Shown: positions 29,655 to 41,605 of the stretch, piece after piece
How the letters are laid out: every line of letters begins with the position of its first letter
Position numbering within the stretch: position 1 is the first letter of the stretch
NCBI GenBank assembly: GCA_015350385.1
Contig: WNKI01000003.1
Location: 2,579,799 to 2,643,798, forward strand
Direction: 5' to 3'
From: Aculops lycopersici
Lineage: Eukaryota > Arthropoda > Arachnida > Trombidiformes > Eriophyidae
DNA length: 64,000 bases
Notes under the pieces: generated by a model
Seen by the model: only the letters and a program-made list of their open reading frames with translations
Told to the model about the DNA's origin: nothing
Database searches by the model: none
Program-made: the position numbers and the translations under genes

Positions 29655-30932
29655 CGATTAGTTGAACGAACGAACGATAAATTCTCGGATAAGCATCACT
29701 GCCTTCTGGGTCTCAAATCAACCATTGGCCACCCACTATTTTGACTGACCATTACCTTATCGATTAATTTTTATTCAATTAGTGGATCGAAATTTCCCTC
29801 TAGTAACATTATATGTATGCATCTCCATGGCTATTTTTATAGTTTAGCCATATGTTATCCTCCACTTGGAGAGAGTCAATGTTAATTGCAGTCGCCGCCC
29901 ACGACTCCCACGACTCCCACAGAGTAAGCTAAGCATTGTCGCCAAGACATTACTGTCAGTACGACTACAAATATTATCGACAGAAAATAAGTTTGTGTGG
30001 AGAATAAACTTTAAGCAAGAAACAATGTCTATCATTTGCACCACAATGGCAACACATATACACCCGAAAAATAAGAATAACGATGTCCCATTGATATATT
30101 TTGTTGTCTAAATGAACGTCTTAGTCTTCATCGTGATTGCCGTTGTGATGGATGGTATCGTCTTGACTGTTGATCAAATCACTCGCCTAGTCTATCAGCA
30201 TCGAGTAACTTAATTGTCCTCGCCCCAGGAGAGCCAGTGAGAGAAAGAGAAGGGAGGGAGGGAGAGGAAGCGATAGAGGACTTGTCTCTACAACTTAGAT
30301 CGCCATTGCGATAATTGAATAAATCACTCAACGTCGCCCTCATTGATTCATATCACACTCTGCACAAACACTGACTCTATCCCATTGAGGATATATCATC
30401 ACTTCATAATGTTTAGCTAATCATTAGTCAAAGTAGCATTAGCAGCAACAGCAAGCTAAGACGCGCGCAAGGGCATTGAGAAGATCTAGTGGCCGCAACC
30501 AGATCAGGCGAGGGCTATGGGCAGCCACACAATGAGAGGGCGCACAACAGTGATATCCCATGTTGGTTAGCTAGCCAGCCGACGGCAACTAGTTGTTGGG
30601 GGAAGGATGAGACGGTTCGGTTGGTCGTCAACAACAACGAAAACAATATACTGTACGATCCGAATGTTGAGACTGGTGCTGTCTCAAGTTGGTGTAGTCG
30701 TCTTGGTTGAGAGTGTCGTCAAGCTGTTAGTTTGGCCGCCATCGCCGCAATCATCTCGCAACCATCATATTGGATAGATTAGGATAAGCACCTGTATGAT
30801 ATTTAGTTTTATTATTAGTGCATAAACTTGGTCAAGTCTTTCTCTTTCTATCTCCCTCCCTCCCTCGTTCTTGCATATTTTAAATTCAACAACTTTCACC
30901 AGCGTTCACTTAGAGTGCAAGCAGCAAAGAAA
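29655..30932. other. intergenic region and PPAT 5' region
   Basis: 1.28 kb. It contains a purine-rich stretch near 30240-30275 and pyrimidine-rich sequence near 30838-30870. An open frame continues from PPAT to 30828 but has no ATG, so it is probably 5' UTR. Confidence 0.5.
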
Positions 30933-33269
30933 ATGGATCTATCTAGCGAGTGTTTTCAAAAAGCAACCAACAGCACCGACCAGTTGCACATTCTATCACA
31001 GGAATACAAGAAATTGAATATAAATCTCGATCATGATGCAAGCGACACAAAACGAGTAGAGAGTCGCGCAATTCGACGCGTTAAGCTAGCTTCCGGTTTG
31101 CATGAAAACCCAGAAGAGAGTGCAAATTTTGAGAAGGAGAACGAGGATCTATTCGAGGATACATTTCGCGAGAAGGCATTAGAGGAGAAGTGCGGAGTTT
31201 TCGGTGTCATATCAAATGGCGACTGGCCAACTAGCTTGGATGTAGCTCATATTATTTGCCTTGGTTTAGTTGGCCTCCAACACCGAGGCCAGGAGTCGGC
31301 GGGCATAGTTACCTGTAAATACAAGAGCGAGCCATTTAATGTTAGCCGGTCGGAGGGTTTGGTTAGCTCGGCTTTCAGCGAGATTTCAATGATGTCGCTG
31401 AAGGGCAACCTTGGCATTGGCCACACTAGATACTCCACTTCGGGCGGAAGTGGTTGCCTCCAGTTGGCGCAGCCCTTTGTTGTTCATACAAAATATGGAA
31501 CCATTGCCGTAGCTCACAATGGCGAGTTGGTTAACTCAAGCAACTTGCGAGAAACTCTACTCTCGCACGGAGTTGGCCTAACAACAGGTGGCGACTCGGA
31601 GCTCATTACCCAGTGTTTAAGTCAAACTCCACCCGATGAATTCAAGCATCCAAAGTTTCGACGAAGAGTATCGATTGCCAATAAGAATGGAGGCGAAGCA
31701 TCATCACAACAAGCAAACGAATCAACGGATCAAGCAGCAAGTGCAAGCAAATCGCATCAAACACAAGGCAACAATCGCGATAATGTTAGACAGCCAATTT
31801 GGAAGGCCGATTTAAATGTTGACGAGAACAATATAACCTCTCGCCTGTTGTACCTGATGTCATTGACTCCCATCTCCTATTCGTTAATTGTTATGTACAA
31901 CGAGTGTCTCTATGCAACTCGAGACTCCTTTGGTAACAGGCCATTGACCATTGCAATGTTGGTTCCACCCCCAAATGCCGGCGACATTGGCTCCATTCCC
32001 TTCAGTGTGATTGACAATTGTTTTGTTGAAGGTTGGGCGATCTCCTCCGAGTCCTGTCCGTTTCCAAGCATTCACGCAAAATTGAAGCGCGACGTGGAGC
32101 CAGGTGAAATAATCAAGTTTGAGAGGAACAAGATGCCCAAAACGTTGGCCATAATGCCGCGACCAGCCAAGAAGGAATCGCCTGCCTTCTGTATCTTTGA
32201 GTATGTGTACTTTGCAAGACCAGACTCAATTTTGGAAAGGCAAACTGTGTACTCCGTTCGAAAGCTTTGCGGCAAACGATTGGCCATCGAATCGCCTGCC
32301 GTCAAGAACGAGGTCGATAAGAAGGATTTCATTGTGGCCCCTGTACCTGAATCCTCCATTCCCGCCGCCTTGGGTTACTCACAACAATCTGGCATTCCCT
32401 ATGTGGAGGTGTTTTGCAAGAATCGTTACGTTGGCCGCACATTTATCCAGCCCTCAACTCGATTGCGTCGCTTGGGGGTGGCGAAAAAGTTTGGCCCTTT
32501 GACGGAAAATTTCGTTGGCAAGTCGATTATTTTGATCGACGACTCAATTGTTCGCGGAACAACCATTGGCCAACTGGTGAGATTATTACGCGAAGCCGGA
32601 GCGAAGGAGGTTCACATTCGCATTGCCTCGCCGCCCTTGCATCATCCCTGCTACATGGGCATCAATATTCCCACTCGCGAAGAGCTAATTGCCAACCACC
32701 TGTCGCCGGAACAGTTGGCCCTAACTCTGGGCGCCGCTTCCTTGAAGTATCTCTCCGTTGAGGGTCTAAGGGAGTCAGTGCAGTCGGGTATCAAGGAGAA
32801 ACTTAAGTCGGACAAGAGTCGCGTTTTACTACCGGAAGTAGGAAATGTAGACTTAGGATTGACTAGTAAGTTTAACAAAAACTTTGGCTCAATAAAAATA
32901 CAGGCACCAACGGCGATCAATGCGAACGGGTCAGGCAAAGAGAATGTAGACAGTCGCAATAGCAGCAGCAGCAGTAGCGGCGGCGGCAAGCAACAACAGT
33001 CATCATCATCGGCGACAATGACATCACAGCAGCAGCAGCAAAACCAGAAGCAATCTAACTCCAACAATGATACAACCACAATTAATGCAAGTTTCAACGG
33101 TTCCCATGATACTACACAAGCAAACGTAGAAGCGGCACTAGATGGCGACGCGGACGACATTGCTGGCTCCAAGGAGGAGGAGGAGCGAGAGATCCGCACT
33201 AAGGTTGGCCACTGTGATGCCTGCCTCACGGGCAGGTACCCGGTCGAGCTGGACGAGGAAGCTTTCTAG
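30933..33269 (+). CDS. PPAT: amidophosphoribosyltransferase (glutamine PRPP amidotransferase)
   Basis: First committed step of purine synthesis: PRPP plus glutamine to phosphoribosylamine. ATG at 30933 gives 778 aa, against about 517 in human. The Ntn glutaminase nucleophile Cys87 lies in 'EKCGVFG' after an unusually long propeptide of about 86 residues. 'HRGQESAG', 'GHTRYSTSG', 'AHNGELVNSSNL' and 'GGDSELI' follow. The PRPP-binding loop is 'IILIDDSIVRGTTIGQ'. All four expected Fe-S cysteines are visible ('AFCIFEY', 'HHPCYMG', 'HCDACLTG'). Two low-complexity inserts disturb the layout: about 45 residues in the glutaminase domain (from 'FRRRVSIANK') and about 110 Ser/Gln/Asn-rich residues just before the final CxxC. 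Intronless. AATAAA at 33303-33308. Confidence 0.95.
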   Translation: MDLSSECFQKATNSTDQLHILSQEYKKLNINLDHDASDTKRVESRAIRRVKLASGLHENPEESANFEKENEDLFEDTFREKALEEKCGVFGVISNGDWPTSLDVAHIICLGLVGLQHRGQESAGIVTCKYKSEPFNVSRSEGLVSSAFSEISMMSLKGNLGIGHTRYSTSGGSGCLQLAQPFVVHTKYGTIAVAHNGELVNSSNLRETLLSHGVGLTTGGDSELITQCLSQTPPDEFKHPKFRRRVSIANKNGGEASSQQANESTDQAASASKSHQTQGNNRDNVRQPIWKADLNVDENNITSRLLYLMSLTPISYSLIVMYNECLYATRDSFGNRPLTIAMLVPPPNAGDIGSIPFSVIDNCFVEGWAISSESCPFPSIHAKLKRDVEPGEIIKFERNKMPKTLAIMPRPAKKESPAFCIFEYVYFARPDSILERQTVYSVRKLCGKRLAIESPAVKNEVDKKDFIVAPVPESSIPAALGYSQQSGIPYVEVFCKNRYVGRTFIQPSTRLRRLGVAKKFGPLTENFVGKSIILIDDSIVRGTTIGQLVRLLREAGAKEVHIRIASPPLHHPCYMGINIPTREELIANHLSPEQLALTLGAASLKYLSVEGLRESVQSGIKEKLKSDKSRVLLPEVGNVDLGLTSKFNKNFGSIKIQAPTAINANGSGKENVDSRNSSSSSSGGGKQQQSSSSATMTSQQQQQNQKQSNSNNDTTTINASFNGSHDTTQANVEAALDGDADDIAGSKEEEEREIRTKVGHCDACLTGRYPVELDEEAF

Positions 33270-33840
33270 GGTTCAAAAACTAACCACGATCTTGATGAGA
33301 TGAATAAACTTGAGAAATTATACTTGGAATGGGACCTGTTTTATTTATTATTGCTTTCACCATTGGGAGCGTTCCGTCTACCTTGGTTCGCACCAATAGG
33401 TTGCCTCTCTTTATTGCTACACTGCGCGGTTCCGTAACCAAATAGCAATCCGCAAAGTCGAGTTCCTTCTTTTTCATCGCTTGACTTTCCTATTTCTTTT
33501 GCGAAACCAATGTTATGACGTCACGTTGCTAGTTTTTGAAATGATAAAAAGCAGTTGGTGTTTATTACATCGTCACCAAGCTTCTGACTTTTACAGTTTT
33601 AATTGTTTCCCCTCTTGCACCCCAGTCTCACAGAAAGAAGGCAAGCAAACTTTTAAAATACTCTCACGCTCCTCACTGGATCGTGAGGAGCTACTGGACA
33701 GACGTTTGGTCAAAAAATAAGCGGGAAGATTTCACATGAGACGGCGCCACTTTGCGGCAACTTCTGATTAATTGTTAACGCATCACCTGTTTTCTAGGTG
33801 ACCACCACCTGCCAGCGCGTGCTACTTGAATTGTTATGGT

Positions 33841-33915
33841 CTCTTTTTGAGGGTAGAATTCGGCTATTTGGAATCTGCACTTCCAAATAGCCACCCGAAC
33901 TACCCTCTGGACGAG
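33841..33915. ncRNA. candidate microRNA-type precursor hairpin
   Basis: The core stem is 12 perfect pairs (GGCTATTTGGAA / TTCCAAATAGCC, 33862-33873 and 33881-33892) with a 7-nt loop. Below it are a small asymmetric bulge with TTC/GAA pairs, then 8 perfect pairs (GAGGGTAG / CTACCCTC, 33849-33856 and 33900-33907), then further imperfect pairing out to CTC/GAG at 33841-33843 / 33913-33915. Arms of about 33 nt with small bulges are pre-miRNA-like. Strand and expression are unknown. Confidence 0.45.
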
Positions 33916-34418
33916 GATGAAGGCGTGGTAAAGCCTGGGATCCCGCTAGGTCCATTCGCCAGCACGTGCGCTTGGGTTCCGACTGAAGTGAGTGATTTTG
34001 GCTCGATAATGCTCCAGTAGCCTGACAGCCAGCCAGCCAGCCAGCCACTCGAGCGTTAACATTGCGGCCCACGGTGATCTATGCGCGACGAGGGGACAAG
34101 CGGGCAATTGACCGGCGGGAAGAGAGAGACTAAAGTAAAAAGAGAATGAGAGGAGGAGGTTTAGGTGAGCATCGCGTTTTCTATTCCTATCTCTCTCTCT
34201 TTCTCTTTCTCTACCTGTGCATTTGGTGGAAAAAGAGGGAACGTTTTCCGTCGAACATAAATCAGCTGATTCAATTTCGAGCCAAGCAGGAGAAAACGCT
34301 AAATATTCTCTTTGAAACCATAAGCCTGCACGCTAGAGTCGATTGGCTTCATCAACTCATCACCAGAGCAGCAGGTAACTCGACTGTATTTAATCTGAGT
34401 ACCGAGGTGAGTTGCTCG

Positions 34419-34440
34419 TCTCTCTCTCTCTCTCTCTCTC
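34419..34440. repeat. (TC)n microsatellite
   Basis: Uninterrupted TC run in the gene-poor region. Confidence 0.9.
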
Positions 34441-36898
34441 TTTTGCGGTCAAGCTGGGGTTTTTCCATCATCACGCATGTTTTGTTTTCTTTTTTCTTTG
34501 TTGTCTTTTGCTTGTCCATATACTTTGATCGAGAAAAAAACATGGGGAGTGGCCGCCCCTCAATTTCGGAGCTAGCACGTCTTCAGGTGAGGGCGGCTAT
34601 TTACCGGGTTCCTCGCCGGCACTAGCTAATGCTATGGACATGGATAGAAAAAAAGAAATTCAACTGCAAGCGAACCATTAGACTTACCTGGCGGCCGTTG
34701 TTGCTGAACTCATGGGGACAACAAAGGAGCAGTCTCTGTGTGCATAGTTGGCTTTGGGTTACACACAGACACACACAAACACATAGCAAAAGCTGGCTTG
34801 GCGCTGAGAGCATCACATTGATTAAAACCGTAACCTTCTTGGCAACAGTCTAGTTCGTGCGATACAACAAGCGACACAAGGCCAACAACAACAACGAGCA
34901 AAAAGACATGCTTCTCCTGGAACTTTGATCACAGAACACATGTCTACTTGAACCGACGAGCAGCCACCACCACTACCACCACAGAGTGACCGGCGCGAGT
35001 TGTTTAAGTGGAAGGAAGTGGAGGGATCGAGATAGAGAGAGAGATGAATGTTTGCTCGATTGGTTGTTGTTGTTGTTGTTGTTGGTGGTGTTGCTGCTGC
35101 TGTTCATCAACCACAACCGACAGCAAAGTGCACAAGCAAACGTGATGACATAGGAAGTTCGAGTTTCCTGTTTCCATCCTTTGAACCAGTTGCCACCATA
35201 GAGGCCTTCTGGCCGAGCTCACGATTTCTCTAGTTAGCCCCCGATGTTAATGCTCATTGCCTCCCAGCACCCACTTTCACCTCTAGTTTATTTACACGAA
35301 ACTGGAGATATTTGCTGCACAAGAGCAACCACAAACAAGCCACTACCACTTGATTGGAAGGATAGTTTACCTGTGCCTTTTAGCTTTCGAGTTTCCATCT
35401 AAAACTAAACCAAACTAAACCTTGGAATTGGATGACGCAACATAAGCCGCCACCTAGCCAACATTTCGTGTTTCCATCTTTTGGCCGCAACCGCCGGGGC
35501 GGCCGCAGCTAGAGAGACTAATGACTAGCGCGGTGGTGGCAACCTTAGTCGCCGTTGCTGTAGCCGCAACCGCCGCAACCGTAGATCGGGTAATCATTTA
35601 GTGCATGCGGTCGGCGCCGCCCCCTTGGGCCAAAGCAGCGGCGCCAGCATTGCAGCGAACCGGGCCGGCCGCCGCCGCCGCCGCCGAGTGGCGAGAGAAT
35701 AACCGGAAGCTGGCGAGCGAGTGGAGGCAGGTAAGTTGCGCTCGTGTTTGTGTGCGCGCGCGCGCCAAGTGTTCGTCCCGTGCAAAGGTGATCGCTTGCT
35801 CCGTTGGTTCGGTCGCCCGACTGGTCAGCTGGATTGCACTCGGTGAAAACTCTCCTCCTCATCATCATTAATAAACTTGTCCGTCCGTTTGCTGTTGCTG
35901 CTACTACCATGACCATGGCTGTTGCTGGCAGACTGCCCATGCTCTCGGCCGCTAGGTAGAGGCAAAGAAGTTGGCTTGCAACAATAGACCGCCAGTGAGA
36001 GAGGGTTCTGCGCAAAGGCAACAAACAATGGCCAGCAAACCGGAGAGTTTTCACAAACTAAAACTAGCACGTGCTCGCGGCGATTGCGACGATTAATGCC
36101 CGGCCAGTGAGTCGGGTGGGTTTCTAAGTTGTATGTTTGCGGCTAAATAAAGTGTAGACCGCAAGCCACAATGATTGATTTGCGCATCTAGCGCGCAGCG
36201 CAGCTGTCGAGCTCGCCGTGATGTTGTGCTCCTGCTGGCTGTTGGGCTCGCTGCTGTTGCCTCATGGCTTGCGGTCTATGCAACTCGCACCCACACCCGA
36301 ACCTGTACCTGCGCTTGCACCTGAGGCGAAAAATTGATTCAATTTGATCATGGCTGGCATTAAGTGGCTGCAAATGCACGAGGCGAGCAAATTAAATGCA
36401 ATGGCGAGCGCGAGTGGGTGACAAGTGATTGCCTAATCGACGGCAGAGGCACCAGCAATTGTCCGCTTGAGCATCGAACAAGTGGCGCAGTTGCAGTTAA
36501 TTGTGCAGCGCTAATCTCAAATGAGCAACGCAGCTGCCGCTCGTTTTAAGTTCCTCGGATGGCCCAACACGGGACTGGAAAATACCTGCCGCTTTATGGG
36601 GCGTGCGAGTGGCTCCTCATGGCTGCAGCGGCTATTCGAGGCCCAGTTTCAAACATTCCATTAATTGGCCAGCCAGTTAGCGCTAGCCCACAGGCCAAGC
36701 GACCAGCCGAGCGACCAGCTAGCGGCCGCCGAGAGTCTGCGCTAAAAGTGAGGCCCCTCAACTTGGAAGGTGAAAAATTTTCAAGCCACACGGACAAAGT
36801 TGTTGTGGCGTTACGTAATAAATTCGTGCTAAAACGCCATTGTTGTCGCTCTTGTTAGCCTCAAAGTCGTTGGCGCAACATAACATTTGCCAGCTCTA

Positions 36899-36921
36899 CT
36901 CTCTCTCTCTCTCTCTCTCTC
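36899..36921. repeat. (CT)n microsatellite
   Basis: Uninterrupted CT run. A (GA)n run follows at about 37195-37212. Confidence 0.9.
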
Positions 36922-37973
36922 GTGCTGTAACTATTATACTCCACCATTTCGTTTGCGCTGGCATTAAACAGAAAGGGAGAGAGTATCTGTTTCTCTGTGG
37001 CAATCGTGCGTCCCGGTGGACTTTGTGGCAGCGCCAGCACTAACGGTTGAGGCGCCAGAATCACGCCGGTGGCCAAGTTAAGCGATTTGAACTTGTTGTT
37101 GGCTCCATTAGCAGCGAGGTCGTCGGTGTCGTTACGTAACATTGCCTGCCGAGAGAGGAAAACTGCAGGACTAAGCGGCACTTACACTCACTTCGAGAGA
37201 GAGAGAGAGAGGAGAGGAAAGCAAAGCAACAGCAGCTACACCGAGGCCAAGCGACTCGGCTACAAGACAAGAACGGAAAGAGTTGCAATTAGCCTGCGCC
37301 GCGGTGCAGACGACACACGAGCAAAATGGACAAGTTCAAGTTTTCGTTGCCGCTCATCTCTCTGTCTCTTTGTTGGCCCCAATGTAATTAAATTGCGCCA
37401 CTCTACGAGTCTCCGTGGCGTTATGTTGTTGCACAATTTGAACAAGTAGTCGGCGTCTCCACTCGCTTGTTAGTCCATCTCTTTGTCGCTTTCTCAAATC
37501 TAGTGCCAGCGATCGCAGCACCTAAGGCTCTCGTGAAGCTCACGTAACACAGAGAGACTTGGAGAGATGATCTCTTTTATGTTGTGTCAAGTGGCAGTAA
37601 AAAAGGGCAATTCGAACGACACACACTAATGCCAACTCCTGCGGAAGTTGGCGTGTTAATCATGTTTCCATCTAATTATATCCACTGCAACATCTGCCTT
37701 CACTATTGTCGAGGCTGAATTTGTCCTGCTATCAGTTCCACTGAAACCGGAAGCGCGCGACACTGACCAAGAATCAGTGTTTCGAAGCTCAAGTGTTGTG
37801 TAAATTTGCCCAGCTTCAACCGGAAGCAAACGATTTAAGAAAAGATGATCTAGATTTTTCATCTCATCTTGATGGCAAATTTAATAATGCGCTAATCTAA
37901 TTTAGTCTGATCTCGTCTCTCTATCTATTTCTCTTTGTCGGTGTTCATTTTTTATTCACTCATTGCTCCTACG

Positions 37974-39786
37974 TTAGCTCAACATGAGGGCCATCGAAAT
38001 GGATGAAGTCAACAATGATATAAATGGCCAAGCGAATGGCCAGTTTAAAGAACCACCTCTTGATGATCCCGATGAGGGCGACAAGAATCCTAGTTGCTGG
38101 TTTTGGCCCCGCATTGAATTGACCGGAAGTTGGTGGTGGGACTGGCCGGCGTTGTTGTTGTTGTTGTTGTTGTGGATGGAATTCGGGGCACTTAAAATCT
38201 TGTGTTGTTGTTGTTGTCTCATGGCGTTGCCAGCTTGCAGTCGATTATCACCACTGGCCATTTGATTCCAGGCGGAGGATGCGCCACTTGTGTCGCCAAT
38301 CTCCATTCGCTTCTCCTGGCTAACCGATTTGAAGGTATCCTCGACGGAAACTAGACACTTGTACAAGCCAGCCGACTGGCGCGTTAAACCCACAAGCACC
38401 ACGTCCTTCTCGTCGCTCCGCTTCATGTCAACCTGCACCCCAACCACAGGGAATACCAACTTCCGGTCGGCCAACTCGCGCGCGCCTGGCGAGTACCTAT
38501 AGAACTGTTTGGGTAAATTTGTTTTAAATTGTCCACCGGAGGAGAGGCATGCGCACGTGGCGATGATTGTTCGTTAGTTGGTTTCGGTGGTTCGTTTGTT
38601 GGTTCTATCATTCATTAGACTAGTTGTTTATTTTGTGCAACTCAACGCCCTGTCTATCAGTTAGCTGGCCTCGAGTGTGCGAGGCCAGGTGGCGAGGGTC
38701 TGGTATCGTTGAAACACAAACACAAACACATACAAAGATAGCTTCTATTGCCAATAATGAGAGCTGATCCATTAGATCGGATCTCATTTGCAGCAATATA
38801 CATGGCAACAACAATACTAATACTCACCTCTTTGTCGTCCTTAAACAGTTTCATCGCATGCAAAGTCTCGCCTCCATCCAGCTTGTAGGCGCAACGAAGT
38901 CGCCGCGTTTGACCAACTCGAGCCAAAGGGGGAACTTGAAATAGGGTTACATTAATGAGCGCCTCGCTTTCTGTTGCGCCAGTGTTTCCGTATTGGCATT
39001 GTTGCAGGTGAAATTCCAAGTTTGCGTTGGCCGAAGGAAGTGGAATTGCACGTGAGTTGGTTTGGCATGAGCAACAGCAAGGCGGCGGCGGCGACAAGTT
39101 GATAGGAGGCAGGTGAGGTAAGAAGAGTTACATTGAATTAGTAGCTGGCGCATAATAGACTCCCTCTGCCTCTATTACCAGCTGTCCCCCATTTGTGTCG
39201 TGTGAATTTACACACGTGATCCTCAGGTGTCAGCTCTCTCTCTCTCCCTCTCTCTCTGTTCTCCGCGAAATCTTGGGGTCCTTCTTCGAATAGAATAACG
39301 GAACCTCTTGGGCAGGTAATTTTATGCAAATTATCTCGGCTTTAAGGCAAATTCTTCTCCTCTTTTCCTCTTTAGATAACAACGCGAGAAGGTGCAATTC
39401 GACGTTCCGAGATTCCGTTTTATATTATCAAACTACTACTTACCTATGACTATTAGGTGAGGCGTTAACAAATTGAGCAAAAGCAGAAAAAGCAACAATG
39501 GGAACAGTAAACTCTGGACTCCTTTTAGTCTCGTCGTGGACATTGATGTCTGCGTCGACATCAATAAAGTTATATGTCGCTTTCTAGCATTAGAATAATC
39601 TTCACTTTCGTGCTGTGGGTTGGGACTTTCCATTCCACTTTCATGAAGTTGAATGATCTGATTTTCAAGTTTAAGCTCTGACATTTTGCCAGATGAAATA
39701 CCCGGCGAGTCCATCATTTTGTGGCAGTTTAATTGACTTGGCGTCGTTGTCTTCTTTTCCATTACTCTTCCTTGAGAGTTTTTCAT
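37974..39786 (-). CDS. beat: Beaten-path (Beat) family immunoglobulin protein, single Ig domain with hydrophobic C-terminus
   Basis: Three exons, complement(37974..38504, 38828..38970, 39444..39786). All junctions are canonical (ATAG|GTAAGT, AACAG|AAAG, AGAG|GTGAGT, AACAG|TTC) and in frame. The first ATG gives 338 aa. A start at 39561 or 39543 is likelier because a signal peptide follows directly ('SLLFPLLLFLLLLNLL'). The Ig domain runs 'INVTLFQVPPLARVGQ', Cys in 'LRCAYKLDGG', 'FYRYSPGARE', 'KLVFPVVGVQVDMKRS', Cys in 'SAGLYKCLVS', which is the Beat Ig1 pattern. Beat proteins guide motor axons by binding Side-family ligands. The second Ig domain of most Beats is missing. Instead there is a Gln/Asn-rich stalk and a hydrophobic end ('FISLLTSSISMALMLS') suited to a GPI anchor. 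Introns are 473 and 323 nt, longer than elsewhere in the window. Confidence 0.82.
39235..39256. repeat. (CT)n microsatellite in a Beat intron
   Basis: CT run with one interruption, within the first intron (38971-39443). Confidence 0.85.
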
Positions 39787-41206
39787 TCAATTAACAGATT
39801 GACTTGGATTCAATTGATAGCCTGACGTGGTAAAAATTTGATCTTTTCCCTCGCTTTCGTCGTGATGAACTGGGAGGAGGCGAAGGAGAAAGTTAGTGAT
39901 TGATTATTTGGGGTTCCATCGTGTACAGTTTTGTGCAAAAAAGAATCATCACAGTTTAGTGCCCAACAGGAGAAACCATCGACATGCAAGCCGATCTATG
40001 CAAATGAGCAGTGGACTAGTGGATATGGCTAATGATGAATGTTGCCCTATTCCATTCACCTACCTCAATAGTCGCCTTGCTCGCGTCCTGCCCTCTCGTT
40101 TGACTTTGTCTATGGGGCGTAAAAATGATCTTTCGCCAACAAGAAAATCCGATGAAGCTTTTGAGGGTCGAGTGGATGGATTGATTTTGACAGAGTTAGC
40201 CAAGCGAAAGCGTTAGTTGCGCTCTAGTAGCTCGTTGCGAGACGGAAGCGGTGGACATAACCGAGGAACCTAGCGACTTGGCCAAAGACGAGCGCGGAGG
40301 AGTCGAGAAGCCAAGAGGCATCAAGTTGATTGAACAATCGCATCGCATCGCATCGCATTGCATTAGATTGAATTGAATTGGATTGCATTTCATTGGATCG
40401 ATTGTTTTGCCTTCCTCGAGGAGGACTGTGGATGTTCTTTTCTCCCACAACTACTTTTGTTGAGTCAAATAAAATAGAATCAAACGGTGGTTGCTGCTCA
40501 CGACGATCGTCGTTGCTAACTGCCAGTTCAATTGCCAATATCAAGCCGACGAATCACTTTCGCTCGTTGCACTTGACTTTTGTTTCCTTGGTTCCCTCTC
40601 GTTTCCATTCATAACATGAGCGGCGGCGCTTTTGCTGGTGTTGTGTCCGAGGCGATCGACTAAAGCAACAACCACCCACTGGAGTTGCCAGTTTACATAA
40701 CTGGCTTATTTTTTCTCGTCCCTCTTTTTGCTTGGCTAAAATCAATCGAAAGCAAAGTGTATGCATGAAAGTCGGCGCCTATTTCTAGCAAAGACCACAG
40801 ACTTAAGCAGCGATCTTTTAGCGGCGAGTAAATTGATTTGGCCACATCCATTTGTTAGCGGCCAATTGGGAGTTCCAAAGACGAAAGGGAGGAGTTGGAA
40901 AAACAAAGGCAAAATTGCGATGAACTCGCCTTTAATTCCTAGTTGCTCTTAGTGACAATGACGAATAGGACGACCGTGGTGACCAGCAAGAGACTCTGCT
41001 GGCCAACATGAGAAAGTTTATCACCAATTCAAATCACACAAGCAGCCAGAATTAGATGGGAAAACAAACAGACAAACTCGTGGTCGGAACATGGGAGCCT
41101 ACAAGCTGACCACTAGCTTGTAAGATTGTTTTTTGCCTGCACTCTCCTCCAGGGAGCAGAGCTCTCGTTGTTGTGTTGTTTCTACTGATGTTGGTGGTTT
41201 GGTTTG

Positions 41207-41230
41207 GCAAGTTTGGCAAACCAAACTTGC
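41207..41230. repeat. perfect 10-bp hairpin with 4-nt loop
   Basis: GCAAGTTTGG, CAAA, CCAAACTTGC. Confidence 0.8.
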
Positions 41231-41605
41231 GGCTCGCTAACACAAATTATTACGCCAGCTCATCATCACTGGAGCGCATAAATGAAAGATGACGAGCGCA
41301 ACTCCGCGTTTCAACGCACGGAGCTAGGCACTCGGGACTCGAGAGACAGGAGATGAGAGACGAGAGGAGAAAAGTGGGGAGATGGAATGCAAATGTCGAC
41401 CAGTTCGTCGGCCCACTAATTTGCCGCTCCCTTTTGCGGGTCGATCCCCATTGGCGAGTTTTGAGGTTCAGTTCAGTGCAGTTTGGTGTGGTGTGGTTTT
41501 GTTCGGTTCAGTTTGCCTCTCGCTTGGCTGACTGAACCCACGCGCTTGGCGGCGACTCCGTGTATCTGATTGGACCTCGCCGTTGAGGATAAAGGCAAAT
41601 TTATT

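Larger units (their letters stand above)
33270..37973. other. gene-poor region 3' of PPAT
   Basis: 4.7 kb with no gene that I can support. It holds a CRE-like TGACGTCA (33516-33523), the hairpin at 33841-33915, (CAGC) and (CT) simple repeats, a GC-rich CpG-dense patch (about 35490-35800) and several ETS-type motifs. A 65-codon ATG frame at 33280-33477 (minus) looks more protein-like than the rest but matches nothing I know. Confidence 0.5.

Noticed and set aside
30828..30932. N-terminal extension of PPAT
   Set aside because: The frame is open but has no ATG before 30933, which has a good context, so I treat it as 5' UTR.
34146..34625. 159-codon plus-strand open frame
   Set aside because: It does not resemble any family, is built partly on (TC)n sequence (poly Ser-Leu) and has membrane-like stretches that follow from T-rich DNA.
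35545..36054. 169-codon minus-strand frame
   Set aside because: It lies in a GC-rich, stop-poor patch. It has poly-Gly and Arg-rich low complexity and no family features.
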